DNA of 14,470 nucleotides, taken from positions 1 through 14,470 of the forward strand of contig JBAPOP010000005.1 in assembly GCA_049279675.1 (NCBI GenBank). Reading direction: 5' to 3'. The notes below the pieces were generated by a model. That model did not search any database and was not told where the DNA came from. It saw only the letters and a list, made by a program, of their open reading frames with translations. Below, one piece after another: positions 1 through 6,901 of the stretch. Source of the DNA: Palsa-147 sp049279675 (GTDB taxonomy: Bacteria > Acidobacteriota > Terriglobia > Acidiferrales > UBA7541). The position numbers and the translations under genes are program-made. Positions within the stretch are counted from its first letter, which is position 1; each line of letters starts with the position of its first letter.

Positions 1-243
1 GTATTGGTGAATCTTACGACTCGCTTCTTCGGCTACGAACAAATTCGGGACATGGCCAACTCGCCGAAATTTCTTTATGATTCGGTTTTTGACGATCATG
101 CCCGCATGTTGCAGCTTGTAATAGAGGGCACAGACGAGGAACTGGAAAACGGGTTTCACAATTCTTTCGAGAGTTTTCTGAAGTACGTGCTGACCCGATT
201 TCAGGAACAAGAACTACCGGAGAAAAAAGAATTATCTGTTTGA
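1..243 (+). CDS. C-terminal fragment, possibly the FCD domain of a GntR/FadR-type regulator
   Basis: The reading frame is open from the first base, so the gene starts outside the window. The roughly 80 visible residues are charged and helical and end at a TGA (241-243). A stretch reading DDHARMLQLVIEGTDEEL, then a second His (FHNSFESFLKYV), resembles the last helices of FCD domains. Those have an Asp-x-x-His then Ala-Ile-x-x-Gly-Asp pattern and a later His that binds metal or effector. No DNA-binding part is visible to confirm this. FCD regulators commonly sit beside MFS permeases of the type found 65 bp downstream, which makes the call reasonable. An unrelated helical protein cannot be excluded. 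Confidence 0.45.
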   Translation, partial: VLVNLTTRFFGYEQIRDMANSPKFLYDSVFDDHARMLQLVIEGTDEELENGFHNSFESFLKYVLTRFQEQELPEKKELSV

Positions 244-300
244 AGAAGTTCCCTTGGGCAACGGGCAGAGTCTCGCTCGCCTTCCAATCTGGGCCGCGCT

Positions 301-304
301 AGGA
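301..304 (+). promoter_or_regulatory. Weak ribosome binding site of the MFS permease
   Basis: AGGA lies only four bases before the ATG at 309. It is short and close, so initiation may be modest, but no better site or start is present nearby. Confidence 0.4.
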
Positions 305-308
305 CCGC

Positions 309-1589
309 ATGCGCAAGATCAAAAATCTTCGCTGGTGGATTGCGGGGCTGCTTGCCGCCGCGACCGCGCTGAATTATCTTGACCGCCAAAACCTCCCGGT
401 GCTCGTCACCGAACTCCAGAAACACATTTCGATCACGGATCGGCAATATTCCGATCTGCAGTCTTTGTTCCTTTTGGCTTACGGGCTTATGTACCTCGGC
501 GGGGGCCGGATCGTAGATTGGCTGGGCACGCGCGCCGGATATGCCGCAATGATTCTGTGGTGGTCGGCGGCAAATCTGATGCAAGGGTTTGTATCGACGG
601 TATTTGGCCTAGGTATTTTTCGGTTCCTGCTGGGTCTCGGCGAAGGCGGGGGATTTCCTTCGTCTGCGAAGGCCGTGTCGGAATGGTTCCCAGCCCAAGA
701 GCGTTCGCTCGCATTCGGCATTTTTAATACCGGTTCGAGTTTGGGTGCCGTCGTGGCGCCGCCGATGATCGCGGCGATCGTACTTTTCCTAAACTGGCGA
801 TGGGTCTTTTTTATCACAGGCCTTATGGGCTTTTCTTGGGTGCTGTTGTGGCTGTTTTTTTATGAAACGCCCGATAAACACAAGCGATGCACGGACGAGG
901 AGTACGCCTACCTCAAAGAGCGATTGCCGTCCACACTCGATGAGAGGCCGCGCGTAAGCTGGACCAGCCTACTGAGATATAGGCAGGTCGTTGGATTGGT
1001 GGTTGCAAAGTTCCTGTCCGACGCGGCTTGGTACGTGTTCATTTTTTGGCTGCCGAAGTATCTTGGCGACGTCCGCCATATGAACATCAAGCAGATCGGG
1101 TACTACGCGTGGATTCCATATGCATTTGCTGGCGCGGGCAGCTTCATCGGTGGATGGGCGAGCAGCTATCTGATTCGCCGGCATTTGACCGTGGATCGGT
1201 CACGCAAGATCGCGCTGGGAATTAGCGCCGCGATGATGCCCGTATCGCTTTTAATCGTTGCCTCACCGACTAGCCTGGCGATCCTGTTTTTTGGCACGGC
1301 GATGTTTGGACATCAGGCGTGGTCGACAATCATGCAAACTCTCGCCGCCGATATGTTTCCCTCCCGTGTGGTGGGCTCGGTAGCAGGACTGCTCGGCGGA
1401 GCGGGGTCGTTTGGCGGGATGGTTTTCAGTTTCCTGGTGGGAGAGATTCTCGGCCGGACGCACAGCTACGTGTCGGTATTTGTCATCGCCGGGCTGCTTC
1501 ATCCGACTGCGTTTTTGCTGATACTGACAATTGTTCGCCGAATCGAATTGGTGATACCGAGCCCCGCTGCGCCGCTTGCGCAGGCCTAG
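309..1589 (+). CDS. MFS transporter, anion/sugar-acid:cation symporter (ExuT-like) type
   Basis: This is a 426-residue inner-membrane permease with about 12 hydrophobic segments, the normal MFS length. Residues 22-26 read NYLDR, the signature at the end of TM1 in the ACS family (hexuronate, glucarate and related carriers). In the first half, GLGEGGGFPSSAK followed by EWFPAQERSLAFGIFN matches the TM4-TM5 region of ExuT-like proteins. The family couples uptake of organic anions or sugars to protons or sodium. The gene lies 65 bp after the possible regulator fragment and 70 bp before the first hydrolase gene, so it may be co-transcribed with the hydrolases. The substrate could be a sugar or sugar acid released outside the membrane. 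The sequence does not fix it, and nucleoside uptake is not the usual role of this family. Confidence 0.9.
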   Translation: MRKIKNLRWWIAGLLAAATALNYLDRQNLPVLVTELQKHISITDRQYSDLQSLFLLAYGLMYLGGGRIVDWLGTRAGYAAMILWWSAANLMQGFVSTVFGLGIFRFLLGLGEGGGFPSSAKAVSEWFPAQERSLAFGIFNTGSSLGAVVAPPMIAAIVLFLNWRWVFFITGLMGFSWVLLWLFFYETPDKHKRCTDEEYAYLKERLPSTLDERPRVSWTSLLRYRQVVGLVVAKFLSDAAWYVFIFWLPKYLGDVRHMNIKQIGYYAWIPYAFAGAGSFIGGWASSYLIRRHLTVDRSRKIALGISAAMMPVSLLIVASPTSLAILFFGTAMFGHQAWSTIMQTLAADMFPSRVVGSVAGLLGGAGSFGGMVFSFLVGEILGRTHSYVSVFVIAGLLHPTAFLLILTIVRRIELVIPSPAAPLAQA

Positions 1590-1646
1590 CCATGAAGTGA
1601 GCAACGGAGGGTGGCGTGGTGGCGTATTCGAGAATTCGTTGACCAG

Positions 1647-1653
1647 GTGAGGA
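1647..1653 (+). promoter_or_regulatory. Ribosome binding site of nucleoside hydrolase copy 1
   Basis: GTGAGGA sits six bases before the ATG at 1660. An in-frame TGA at 1648-1650 inside this element rules out a longer N-terminus, so copy 1 cannot gain a signal peptide by moving its start upstream. Confidence 0.7.
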
Positions 1654-1659
1654 CATAGA

Positions 1660-2802
1660 ATGCAAACAAGATCTGACCTGCTTGCTCACAGTGCGATGTT
1701 CAAACCGGCTCGCTCGGCTTCGCCGCAACGGGGCGCAAAGCCAAAACTGATCTATGACCAGGATCACCGAGGCCCACTTAGTACTGACACAATCGCGACG
1801 CTGATGCTCCTGCAAGCCGACAATATCGACCTGCTCGGAATTTGCACGGTGACATGCGACATGTGGGCAAAGCAGGAGACCGCTTTTGCGCTGGGCCTGC
1901 TTGAAATTATGGGACGGCGCGAAGTGCCGGTCTTTATGGGTGCCGAGGATCCATTCCTCAACACCAAGGCTGAAGCGCAGATGCGATATCAAATGTTTGG
2001 ATCCCGGACTCTCGGAAACGAGGGGTTTCTAGGCTGTTTTAATAAGGATGCCGCAAGTCGGAACGAAGTCAAGCCTCTGCCGCCGCCATACCCTCGAGTT
2101 CCGGAATTCAAAGCTCAGCCCGAACACGCGGCGGATTTCATGATCCGGACGATTCGCGCCAACCCCAACGAGATTACGGTGTATTGCGGAGGACCATGGA
2201 CGAATTTGGCATTAGCCGCCATGCTCGCTCCGGATATCGTGCCGATTACCAAAGAAGTGATTTTCATGGGCGGCGGGATTCATCACTCCACCAGTTCCGT
2301 CAACGTCTATTTCGATTCTGAAGCGGCCAAGATCGGATTCCGCGCGGGATGGCCAAAGGTTACGCTCGTCACTACTGATTTCGCTGAGCAAGTGCACCTG
2401 GGCGACGACGGAAAGGTGGATTACATCGTCGACCACGCCCAGTTTCCCATCGCCGATTTGTTCCGCGAATACGAGCAAAAACCGCAGCGATTAAGCGCGA
2501 GCCGCCGTTCGTTCCGCATGCCGGATGAGATGATGGCGGCATACGTGATCGACCCTTCAGTTTTCAGCAATTTCGACGACATGTACATCGACATTGTGAC
2601 AACCAACGACGGCCATTACGGCGATACATCATTTTGGGATGCCAATTGGAAAACTGCTGGCGAAGAGACGCCGCGGCTGAACCAGAATAATCCTTCGCTG
2701 AAGGCTGGGCGCGTGAACGTCGCTTCCGGTCTCGATAAGAAGAGATTTCGTGAACTGTTCATCGACTTGATGACGCGCCCAATCAATAAGTCAAGAGCAT
2801 GA
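1660..2802 (+). CDS. IUNH-fold nucleoside hydrolase-like protein, copy 1 (no visible export signal)
   Basis: This 380-residue protein belongs to the inosine-uridine nucleoside hydrolase fold, whose enzymes cleave the N-glycosidic bond of nucleosides using a calcium ion. Family landmarks are YDQD at 32-35, GPWTN at 178-182 (usual GPLTN), an FMGGG strand, an FDSEAA segment and IDLMTRP near the C-terminus. The usual DxDxxxDD motif is stretched: D33 and D35 align to the first two Asp, then an insertion, then T42-D43 in place of the Asp pair. In the usual EFN motif only N215 remains (S-V-N), and His-Asp becomes P288-D289. The N-terminal 30 residues are polar with no hydrophobic stretch, so it is probably cytoplasmic. 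It is closest to copy 2, which starts 43 bp downstream. Nucleosidase activity is unproven given these changes. Confidence 0.88.
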   Translation: MQTRSDLLAHSAMFKPARSASPQRGAKPKLIYDQDHRGPLSTDTIATLMLLQADNIDLLGICTVTCDMWAKQETAFALGLLEIMGRREVPVFMGAEDPFLNTKAEAQMRYQMFGSRTLGNEGFLGCFNKDAASRNEVKPLPPPYPRVPEFKAQPEHAADFMIRTIRANPNEITVYCGGPWTNLALAAMLAPDIVPITKEVIFMGGGIHHSTSSVNVYFDSEAAKIGFRAGWPKVTLVTTDFAEQVHLGDDGKVDYIVDHAQFPIADLFREYEQKPQRLSASRRSFRMPDEMMAAYVIDPSVFSNFDDMYIDIVTTNDGHYGDTSFWDANWKTAGEETPRLNQNNPSLKAGRVNVASGLDKKRFRELFIDLMTRPINKSRA

Positions 2803-2832
2803 AGCGCGAAGCATCGCCGGAATGAAATCGCA

Positions 2833-2838
2833 AAGGGG
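2833..2838 (+). promoter_or_regulatory. Ribosome binding site choosing the Tat-signal start of copy 2
   Basis: AAGGGG lies seven bases before the ATG at 2846. This favours that start over the in-frame ATG at 2822, and it puts the twin-arginine motif right at the N-terminus as expected. Confidence 0.7.
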
Positions 2839-2845
2839 ATCGATT

Positions 2846-4087
2846 ATGAGAACGACGCGCCGGGAATTTATTAAGACCGTGGGAGCCGCGGTCACTTCCA
2901 CGACGATCCCGGGAGTCGCTGCCGCCATTGCGACAAATCCGGCTCCGGCTTTGTTTCGACCGTCGCCGCTCTCCGGCCGGCGCAAAGTGATTTACGACCA
3001 GGACAACGCCGGGCCGTTCGGCACCGACATTTTGGCGATGCTGATGCTTCTCCAAGCGGAAAACGTCGATCTATTGGGAATCACGCTGGTGACCGGCGAC
3101 GCATGGATGAAACAAGAGATGGCATTCACGCTGCGCTTGCTCGAAATGATGGGCCGCACCGAGGTGCCTGTCTATCCGGGCGCGGAATTTCCGATGCTTA
3201 ATACGAAAGAGGAATGGCTGTTACGCCTCCAGCTCTATGGAGGCCATCGGCTCGACCCGTGGCTAGGCGCGTTTAACCGCGATAATGGCGGTCCGCACGA
3301 CATCAAGCCCTTGGGGCCGCCCTACGACCGTTTTGCAGATCTCAAACCTCAACGGGAACACGCCGCGCGATTCATCATCGACAGCGTTCGTCGCAATCCC
3401 GGAGAGGTAACGCTTTATGCCGGGGGTCCGCTCACGAATTTAGCGCTGGCTATCGCTCTCGCTCCGGACATTGTGGCGATGGTTCCCGAAGTCGTCATTA
3501 TGGGCACCGGTTTCCACGTATTTACTAACGCGTTTAACATTTACTTCGATCCGGAAGCCGGTAGGAAGGTCTTGCGAGCAGCCTGGCCGAAGCTGACTGT
3601 GGTGACCGTGGATATCTCCGAAGAGGTACATGAAGGTGACGAAATCCAACCGGGCCGAAGAATGATCGAAGAGATCGCCGAGCGCGCGCAGAGCCCTATT
3701 GCCGATCTATTCAAGCGCCACGCGATTGAGCCGCTGCAACGGAATCCCAAGATGAGTTTCTTCCGTATGCCGGATGAAATGATGGCGGCGCAGATTATTG
3801 ACCCGAGCGTTTTCACGAAATCCGGACCGATGTATGTGGACATCTGTTCAACACCGGGACCGCGCTATGGCGACTCGATGTTCTGGCGCGCCGACTGGCA
3901 GGGGAATCCTTATACGGCGCGGTATCCGGCGATTCCGGAAGAGCACATCAAGGAAGTGGACGAGCCACAGTTCTACTTGGGCCCGCCGCCTTCGGCCGGC
4001 CTCGTAAACGTCTTATTGGAAATCGACCACGATCGTTTTAAGAGGCTGTTCGTCGATTTGATGACAAAGCCCATTCGAATATCTTAG
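2846..4087 (+). CDS. IUNH-fold nucleoside hydrolase-like protein, copy 2 (Tat-exported)
   Basis: From the ATG at 2846 this is 413 residues. It opens with a clear twin-arginine signal (R5-R6-E-F-I-K, then a mild hydrophobic run to about residue 29), so it should cross the membrane already folded, perhaps with bound metal. The hydrolase domain begins near residue 47. Metal-site motif: D51 and D53, then an insertion, then T60-D61. GPLTN ends at N198. The EFN motif is A229-F230-N231, lacking the Glu, and the usual His-Asp is P309-D310. The C-terminus ends in a VDLMTKP tail like its neighbours. It is the sister of copy 1, sharing YDQD-x-x-GP, MPDEMMAAQIIDPSVF and RYGDSMFW-type segments. It carries an extra Pro-rich stretch before the C-terminus (about residues 350-390). 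An earlier ATG at 2822 would add eight residues. The substrate is uncertain. Confidence 0.88.
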   Translation: MRTTRREFIKTVGAAVTSTTIPGVAAAIATNPAPALFRPSPLSGRRKVIYDQDNAGPFGTDILAMLMLLQAENVDLLGITLVTGDAWMKQEMAFTLRLLEMMGRTEVPVYPGAEFPMLNTKEEWLLRLQLYGGHRLDPWLGAFNRDNGGPHDIKPLGPPYDRFADLKPQREHAARFIIDSVRRNPGEVTLYAGGPLTNLALAIALAPDIVAMVPEVVIMGTGFHVFTNAFNIYFDPEAGRKVLRAAWPKLTVVTVDISEEVHEGDEIQPGRRMIEEIAERAQSPIADLFKRHAIEPLQRNPKMSFFRMPDEMMAAQIIDPSVFTKSGPMYVDICSTPGPRYGDSMFWRADWQGNPYTARYPAIPEEHIKEVDEPQFYLGPPPSAGLVNVLLEIDHDRFKRLFVDLMTKPIRIS

Positions 4088-4435
4088 ATTGAAAATCTGC
4101 CGTGCACGCTAACGGGACACTCTTGTACTCCAGTTGCGCGGATTGCGGCGGCAAGATGCTGAGGGCGACGTTGTATGGGCGCCTAAATTTAGCAACCAAC
4201 TGGCTCAAGTGCACACGGCAATCAATGCGATTCGACGCCGGCGGGTGCGCCGTATTAACCAAAACCGTAGCCGTCCTGAACACCGAAATTGCGGCGGAAG
4301 TTGCCGTGAGAAAAGTGCTGCGCGGCCACTTGAATACACCGCGATTACCAGGTTTGCATCCACGATGAGCGTCTTTCCTCTTGAATCCGCTCTGAGCCGC
4401 AGCGCTGTTCGCAACAAACCATGCAAAGGACACTT
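4088..4435 (+). other. 348-base gap between hydrolase copies 2 and 3
   Basis: No convincing gene is seen. An open frame from TTG 4134 ends at the TGA at 4437-4439, overlapping the ATG of copy 3 as ATGA. Its product is Arg-rich with no recognisable motif and it has no ribosome binding site, so I read it as chance. Another open frame from 4102 contains a CADC pair but is also unconvincing. The stretch may hold a promoter for copies 3 and 4, but I find no clear -35/-10 pair or strong terminator hairpin. Its length shows that copies 1-2 and 3-4 may be separate transcription units. Confidence 0.5.
4425..4430 (+). promoter_or_regulatory. Ribosome binding site choosing the start of copy 3
   Basis: AAAGGA lies five bases before the ATG at 4436, favouring it over the in-frame ATG at 4421. 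The chosen start places the signal peptide directly at the N-terminus. Confidence 0.7.
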
Positions 4436-5536
4436 ATGAAAACACTTCGGGCTGTTGCCGCCGGCTTGAGTTTTTGTTTTATTCTGACGTCGACCAACGC
4501 GCAGGGTAAACTTAAAGTCATCGTCGACCAAGACGCGCGTGGACCCGGAACGAGCGATCAGCAAGCCATACTCGTTTTTCTCCAATCGGAAAGATTCGAT
4601 GTGCTCGGCGTGACTACAGTCAGCGGTGATCAGTGGGTTAAGGAGGAAACTCAGCACGCGCTGCGGATGCTCGAGATCGCCGGGCGCACGGACGTTCCGG
4701 TGATTGAAGGAGCGAAATTCCCGCTGATGAATTCGAAAGAAGAGAGCGAGCGCTGGGAAGCGCTTTACGGGAAGCTCGAATACAAGGGTTGCTGGACGGA
4801 CAAATTCGAAGCGCAGCGTTCGACAATCTACGAGATGCCCTATCACCCGCCGGACGTCGTACCACCGATGCAGGAAGGCGAACCGCACACCAAGCCGTTG
4901 CCGGGAACGGCCGCGGAATTCATCGTAAAGATGGTGCACAAGTATCCGGGACAGGTGGTTTTGTGGGCAGGCGGACCGCTCACGAATTATGCGCTGGCGC
5001 TGAGGCTTGATCCCGAAGTGGCGACGCTCGCAAAGGAATTCGTGATGATGGGCGGCGGGCTCTATGCGGACAAAGGCGCGATCGATCCCGGAGCGATTGA
5101 CGGAAGACGGGAATTCAACTGGTGGTTCGATCCGGAGGCCGCGCGAATCGTGCTGCGCGCGCCATGGAAGAAAATGACGATCACACCCATCGACATTTCC
5201 GTGAAGACGCGGCTGACGCCGCAGATTCAAGCGGTAATTTCGAAAGCGAAGACGCCGATCACACAGTATCTCGACGCGTATTCGCTGCCGGGATACATGT
5301 GGGACGAAATTGCGGGCGTGGCACTGATCGATCCATCGATCATTACGGGGCAAAAGCAGCTCTACGTGGATGTGGAGACCGATCACGATGCGAGTTATGG
5401 CAAAACGTTGTTCTGGGATTCCAAGGCAGACGTCCCGCCATACTTGCGGATCGCGAATGTGCAGTTCGATATTGATGCTGAGAAATTTTATAAGCTCTAT
5501 ATCGATTTAATGACGCGACCCCCGGGCCCGAAGTGA
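4436..5536 (+). CDS. IUNH-fold nucleoside hydrolase-like protein, copy 3 (Sec-exported)
   Basis: From the ATG at 4436 this is 366 residues. It begins with a Sec signal peptide: K2 and R5, a hydrophobic core over residues 6-18, and a likely cut after A22 before Gln. The mature domain starts at once with KLKVIVDQD. Metal motif: D31 and D33, insertion, then S40-D41. GPLTN covers 180-184. Unlike copies 1 and 2, it keeps a canonical E226-F227-N228 followed by WWFDPEAA. The usual catalytic His-Asp is W289-D290. A VSGDQW segment takes the place of the family's usual Val-Val-Gly-Asn. The tail reads IDLMTRP. Its closest relative in the window is copy 4. Of the four, it retains the most canonical residues, so it is the best candidate for an active glycoside or nucleoside hydrolase. 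It should act in the periplasm. Confidence 0.88.
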   Translation: MKTLRAVAAGLSFCFILTSTNAQGKLKVIVDQDARGPGTSDQQAILVFLQSERFDVLGVTTVSGDQWVKEETQHALRMLEIAGRTDVPVIEGAKFPLMNSKEESERWEALYGKLEYKGCWTDKFEAQRSTIYEMPYHPPDVVPPMQEGEPHTKPLPGTAAEFIVKMVHKYPGQVVLWAGGPLTNYALALRLDPEVATLAKEFVMMGGGLYADKGAIDPGAIDGRREFNWWFDPEAARIVLRAPWKKMTITPIDISVKTRLTPQIQAVISKAKTPITQYLDAYSLPGYMWDEIAGVALIDPSIITGQKQLYVDVETDHDASYGKTLFWDSKADVPPYLRIANVQFDIDAEKFYKLYIDLMTRPPGPK

Positions 5537-5637
5537 GAATTGGGCTCGCTCTGCTGTCTTACCATTTCCAAATGTTTGGAGGCGAAAAGAGGTTGGCGGC
5601 GTTCCGGCGCTGAGATTCTTCAGGCTTCGCCACAACG

Positions 5638-5680
5638 CCCGATTTCCGCGCTAGCCGGGAATTAAGGCGCGGAAATCGGG
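5638..5680 (+). repeat. Perfect 14-bp inverted repeat (hairpin), 15-base loop
   Basis: CCCGATTTCCGCGC at 5638-5651 is exactly complementary to GCGCGGAAATCGGG at 5667-5680. It would fold into a strong GC-rich hairpin in RNA. No T-run follows, so it is not a standard intrinsic terminator. It lies 102 bases after the stop of copy 3 and may protect or process the transcript, or belong to the leader of copy 4. Confidence 0.75.
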
Positions 5681-5724
5681 ACGCGATCGCCAAGGTGGGA
5701 GGCTGGCCGTCCATTGCGTGTTAG

Positions 5725-5760
5725 CTCGCGGGTCAGATCGAGCAGGGCAAGACCCGCGAG
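5725..5760 (+). repeat. Perfect 10-bp inverted repeat (hairpin), 16-base loop
   Basis: CTCGCGGGTC at 5725-5734 is exactly complementary to GACCCGCGAG at 5751-5760. This second hairpin ends 43 bases before the ATG of copy 4, inside its probable leader. It has almost the same loop size as the hairpin 44 bases upstream. No T-run follows. Confidence 0.65.
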
Positions 5761-5791
5761 GCGGATAGCGGTGCCGCAATGTTTCCATTCC

Positions 5792-5796
5792 AGGAG
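5792..5796 (+). promoter_or_regulatory. Ribosome binding site choosing the start of copy 4
   Basis: AGGAG lies seven bases before the ATG at 5804. It decides the start against longer in-frame options beginning at 5714, whose extra 30 residues are Arg/Ser-rich and would bury the signal peptide. Confidence 0.75.
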
Positions 5797-5803
5797 CCTA
5801 TTG

Positions 5804-6901
5804 ATGAATACAAAAATATTCTGCCTGGTCACGTTGGGGGTGTTCGCGTTTCTTGCGGCGAGTCTCGGGGCTTCGAGCCAGACCCGGCGCAAGATCATCG
5901 TGAACCAGGATTGCTCGGGGCCGGGCGGCAGTAACTTGCAAACTCCATTGCTGCTGATTCAATCGCCAGACGTGGAAGTGCTCGGAATCACGGTGGTGAG
6001 CGGCGACCAGTGGCGCGATGAGGAAGTGGCGCATACGCTGCGGATGCTCGAGATCATCGGACGAACGGATATTCCTGTAGTGCCGGGAGCCGTGTTTCCA
6101 CTGGCGCGGACGCGCGAGGAAGCGGTGCTCTGGCAGGAGCGATACGGTAAGGTTGCGTACGCGGGCGCGTGGGACGAGCGATGGTGGCACGAGCCGTTCG
6201 TCGTGCCGGAAATGCCGGAAGGAGTCCCGACGACGAAGGCGGCCGCGGAAGATGCCGTACATTTTTTGATCCGCATGGTTCACAAATATCCTCATGAAGT
6301 GACGATTTACGAAGGCGGACCGATGACGAATCTCGCGCTCGCTATTGAAACCGATCCGGAATTTCCGAAGCTGGCGCAGGAGCTTGTATTTATGGGCGGG
6401 AGTCTGAACCCGGCGACGGAAGACCCCGAATTCGCGACGGACCCGAGGCACGAATTCAATTTCTGGTTCGATCCCGAGGCGGCGGCGCTCGTGCTGCGCG
6501 CACCGTGGAAGAAGATCACGTGCACGCCGACGGATATTTCGATCAAGACCCGATTGACGCCAGCGATGGTGAAAGAGATAGATGCGAGCGGCACGCCGTT
6601 GTCACATTACGTGGCGCGATTTTTCCGGCCGGAGCCGGGCGCGGACTACATGTGGGACGAGTTGGCAGCGGCCGCGTGGATAGATCCGACGATAATCACA
6701 AAACGAGAGGTGCGTTACATGAGCGTCAATACGGATCACGGCGCAGCGTATGGAGATACGCTTACGTGGACGGAGTTGAACAAGCCGAAGACGACTGTGC
6801 AGCAAGTGGAGATCCAGATGGATTTGGATACAGAGAAGTTTTACAAAATGTTCGTGGCGCGGATGCGCGCGCAGGTGTCGCCGGCCCCGCAGGCTCAGTG
6901 A
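5804..6901 (+). CDS. IUNH-fold nucleoside hydrolase-like protein, copy 4 (Sec-exported, altered metal site)
   Basis: From the ATG at 5804 this is 365 residues. It starts with a Sec signal peptide: K4, a hydrophobic core over residues 5-21, and a probable cut near the SLGASSQ segment. The fold is that of copy 3: SGDQW, GPMTN at 172-176, E217-F218-N219 with FWFDPEAA, and W284-D285. The metal motif, however, reads N34-Q-D36 and then S43-N44. The first Asp and the Asp of the former Asp pair are both Asn, and only D36 remains. The C-terminal IDLMTRP tail of the other copies has also drifted (VARMRAQ). The frame is intact and codon use looks normal, so it is not a decayed gene. It may be a binding protein, a regulator of copy 3, or an enzyme with a changed site. 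Its stop overlaps the convergent downstream gene by 7 bp. Confidence 0.86.
   Translation: MNTKIFCLVTLGVFAFLAASLGASSQTRRKIIVNQDCSGPGGSNLQTPLLLIQSPDVEVLGITVVSGDQWRDEEVAHTLRMLEIIGRTDIPVVPGAVFPLARTREEAVLWQERYGKVAYAGAWDERWWHEPFVVPEMPEGVPTTKAAAEDAVHFLIRMVHKYPHEVTIYEGGPMTNLALAIETDPEFPKLAQELVFMGGSLNPATEDPEFATDPRHEFNFWFDPEAAALVLRAPWKKITCTPTDISIKTRLTPAMVKEIDASGTPLSHYVARFFRPEPGADYMWDELAAAAWIDPTIITKREVRYMSVNTDHGAAYGDTLTWTELNKPKTTVQQVEIQMDLDTEKFYKMFVARMRAQVSPAPQAQ

Noticed and set aside
4134..4439. A 101-codon + strand frame whose TGA overlaps the copy 3 ATG as ATGA
   Set aside because: It starts with TTG, has no ribosome binding site, gives an Arg-rich product without recognisable domains, and the copy 3 ribosome binding site explains initiation there.
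4205..5386. A 393-codon open frame on the - strand opposite hydrolase copy 3
   Set aside because: Its product is rich in Arg and His with no motif and lies antisense to a well-supported gene with a signal peptide and ribosome binding site; it is a by-product of GC-rich codon use.
5638..5680. Intrinsic transcription terminator after hydrolase copy 3
   Set aside because: The hairpin is strong but is followed by ACGCGATCGCC, with no T-run, and it lies over 100 bases from the stop.
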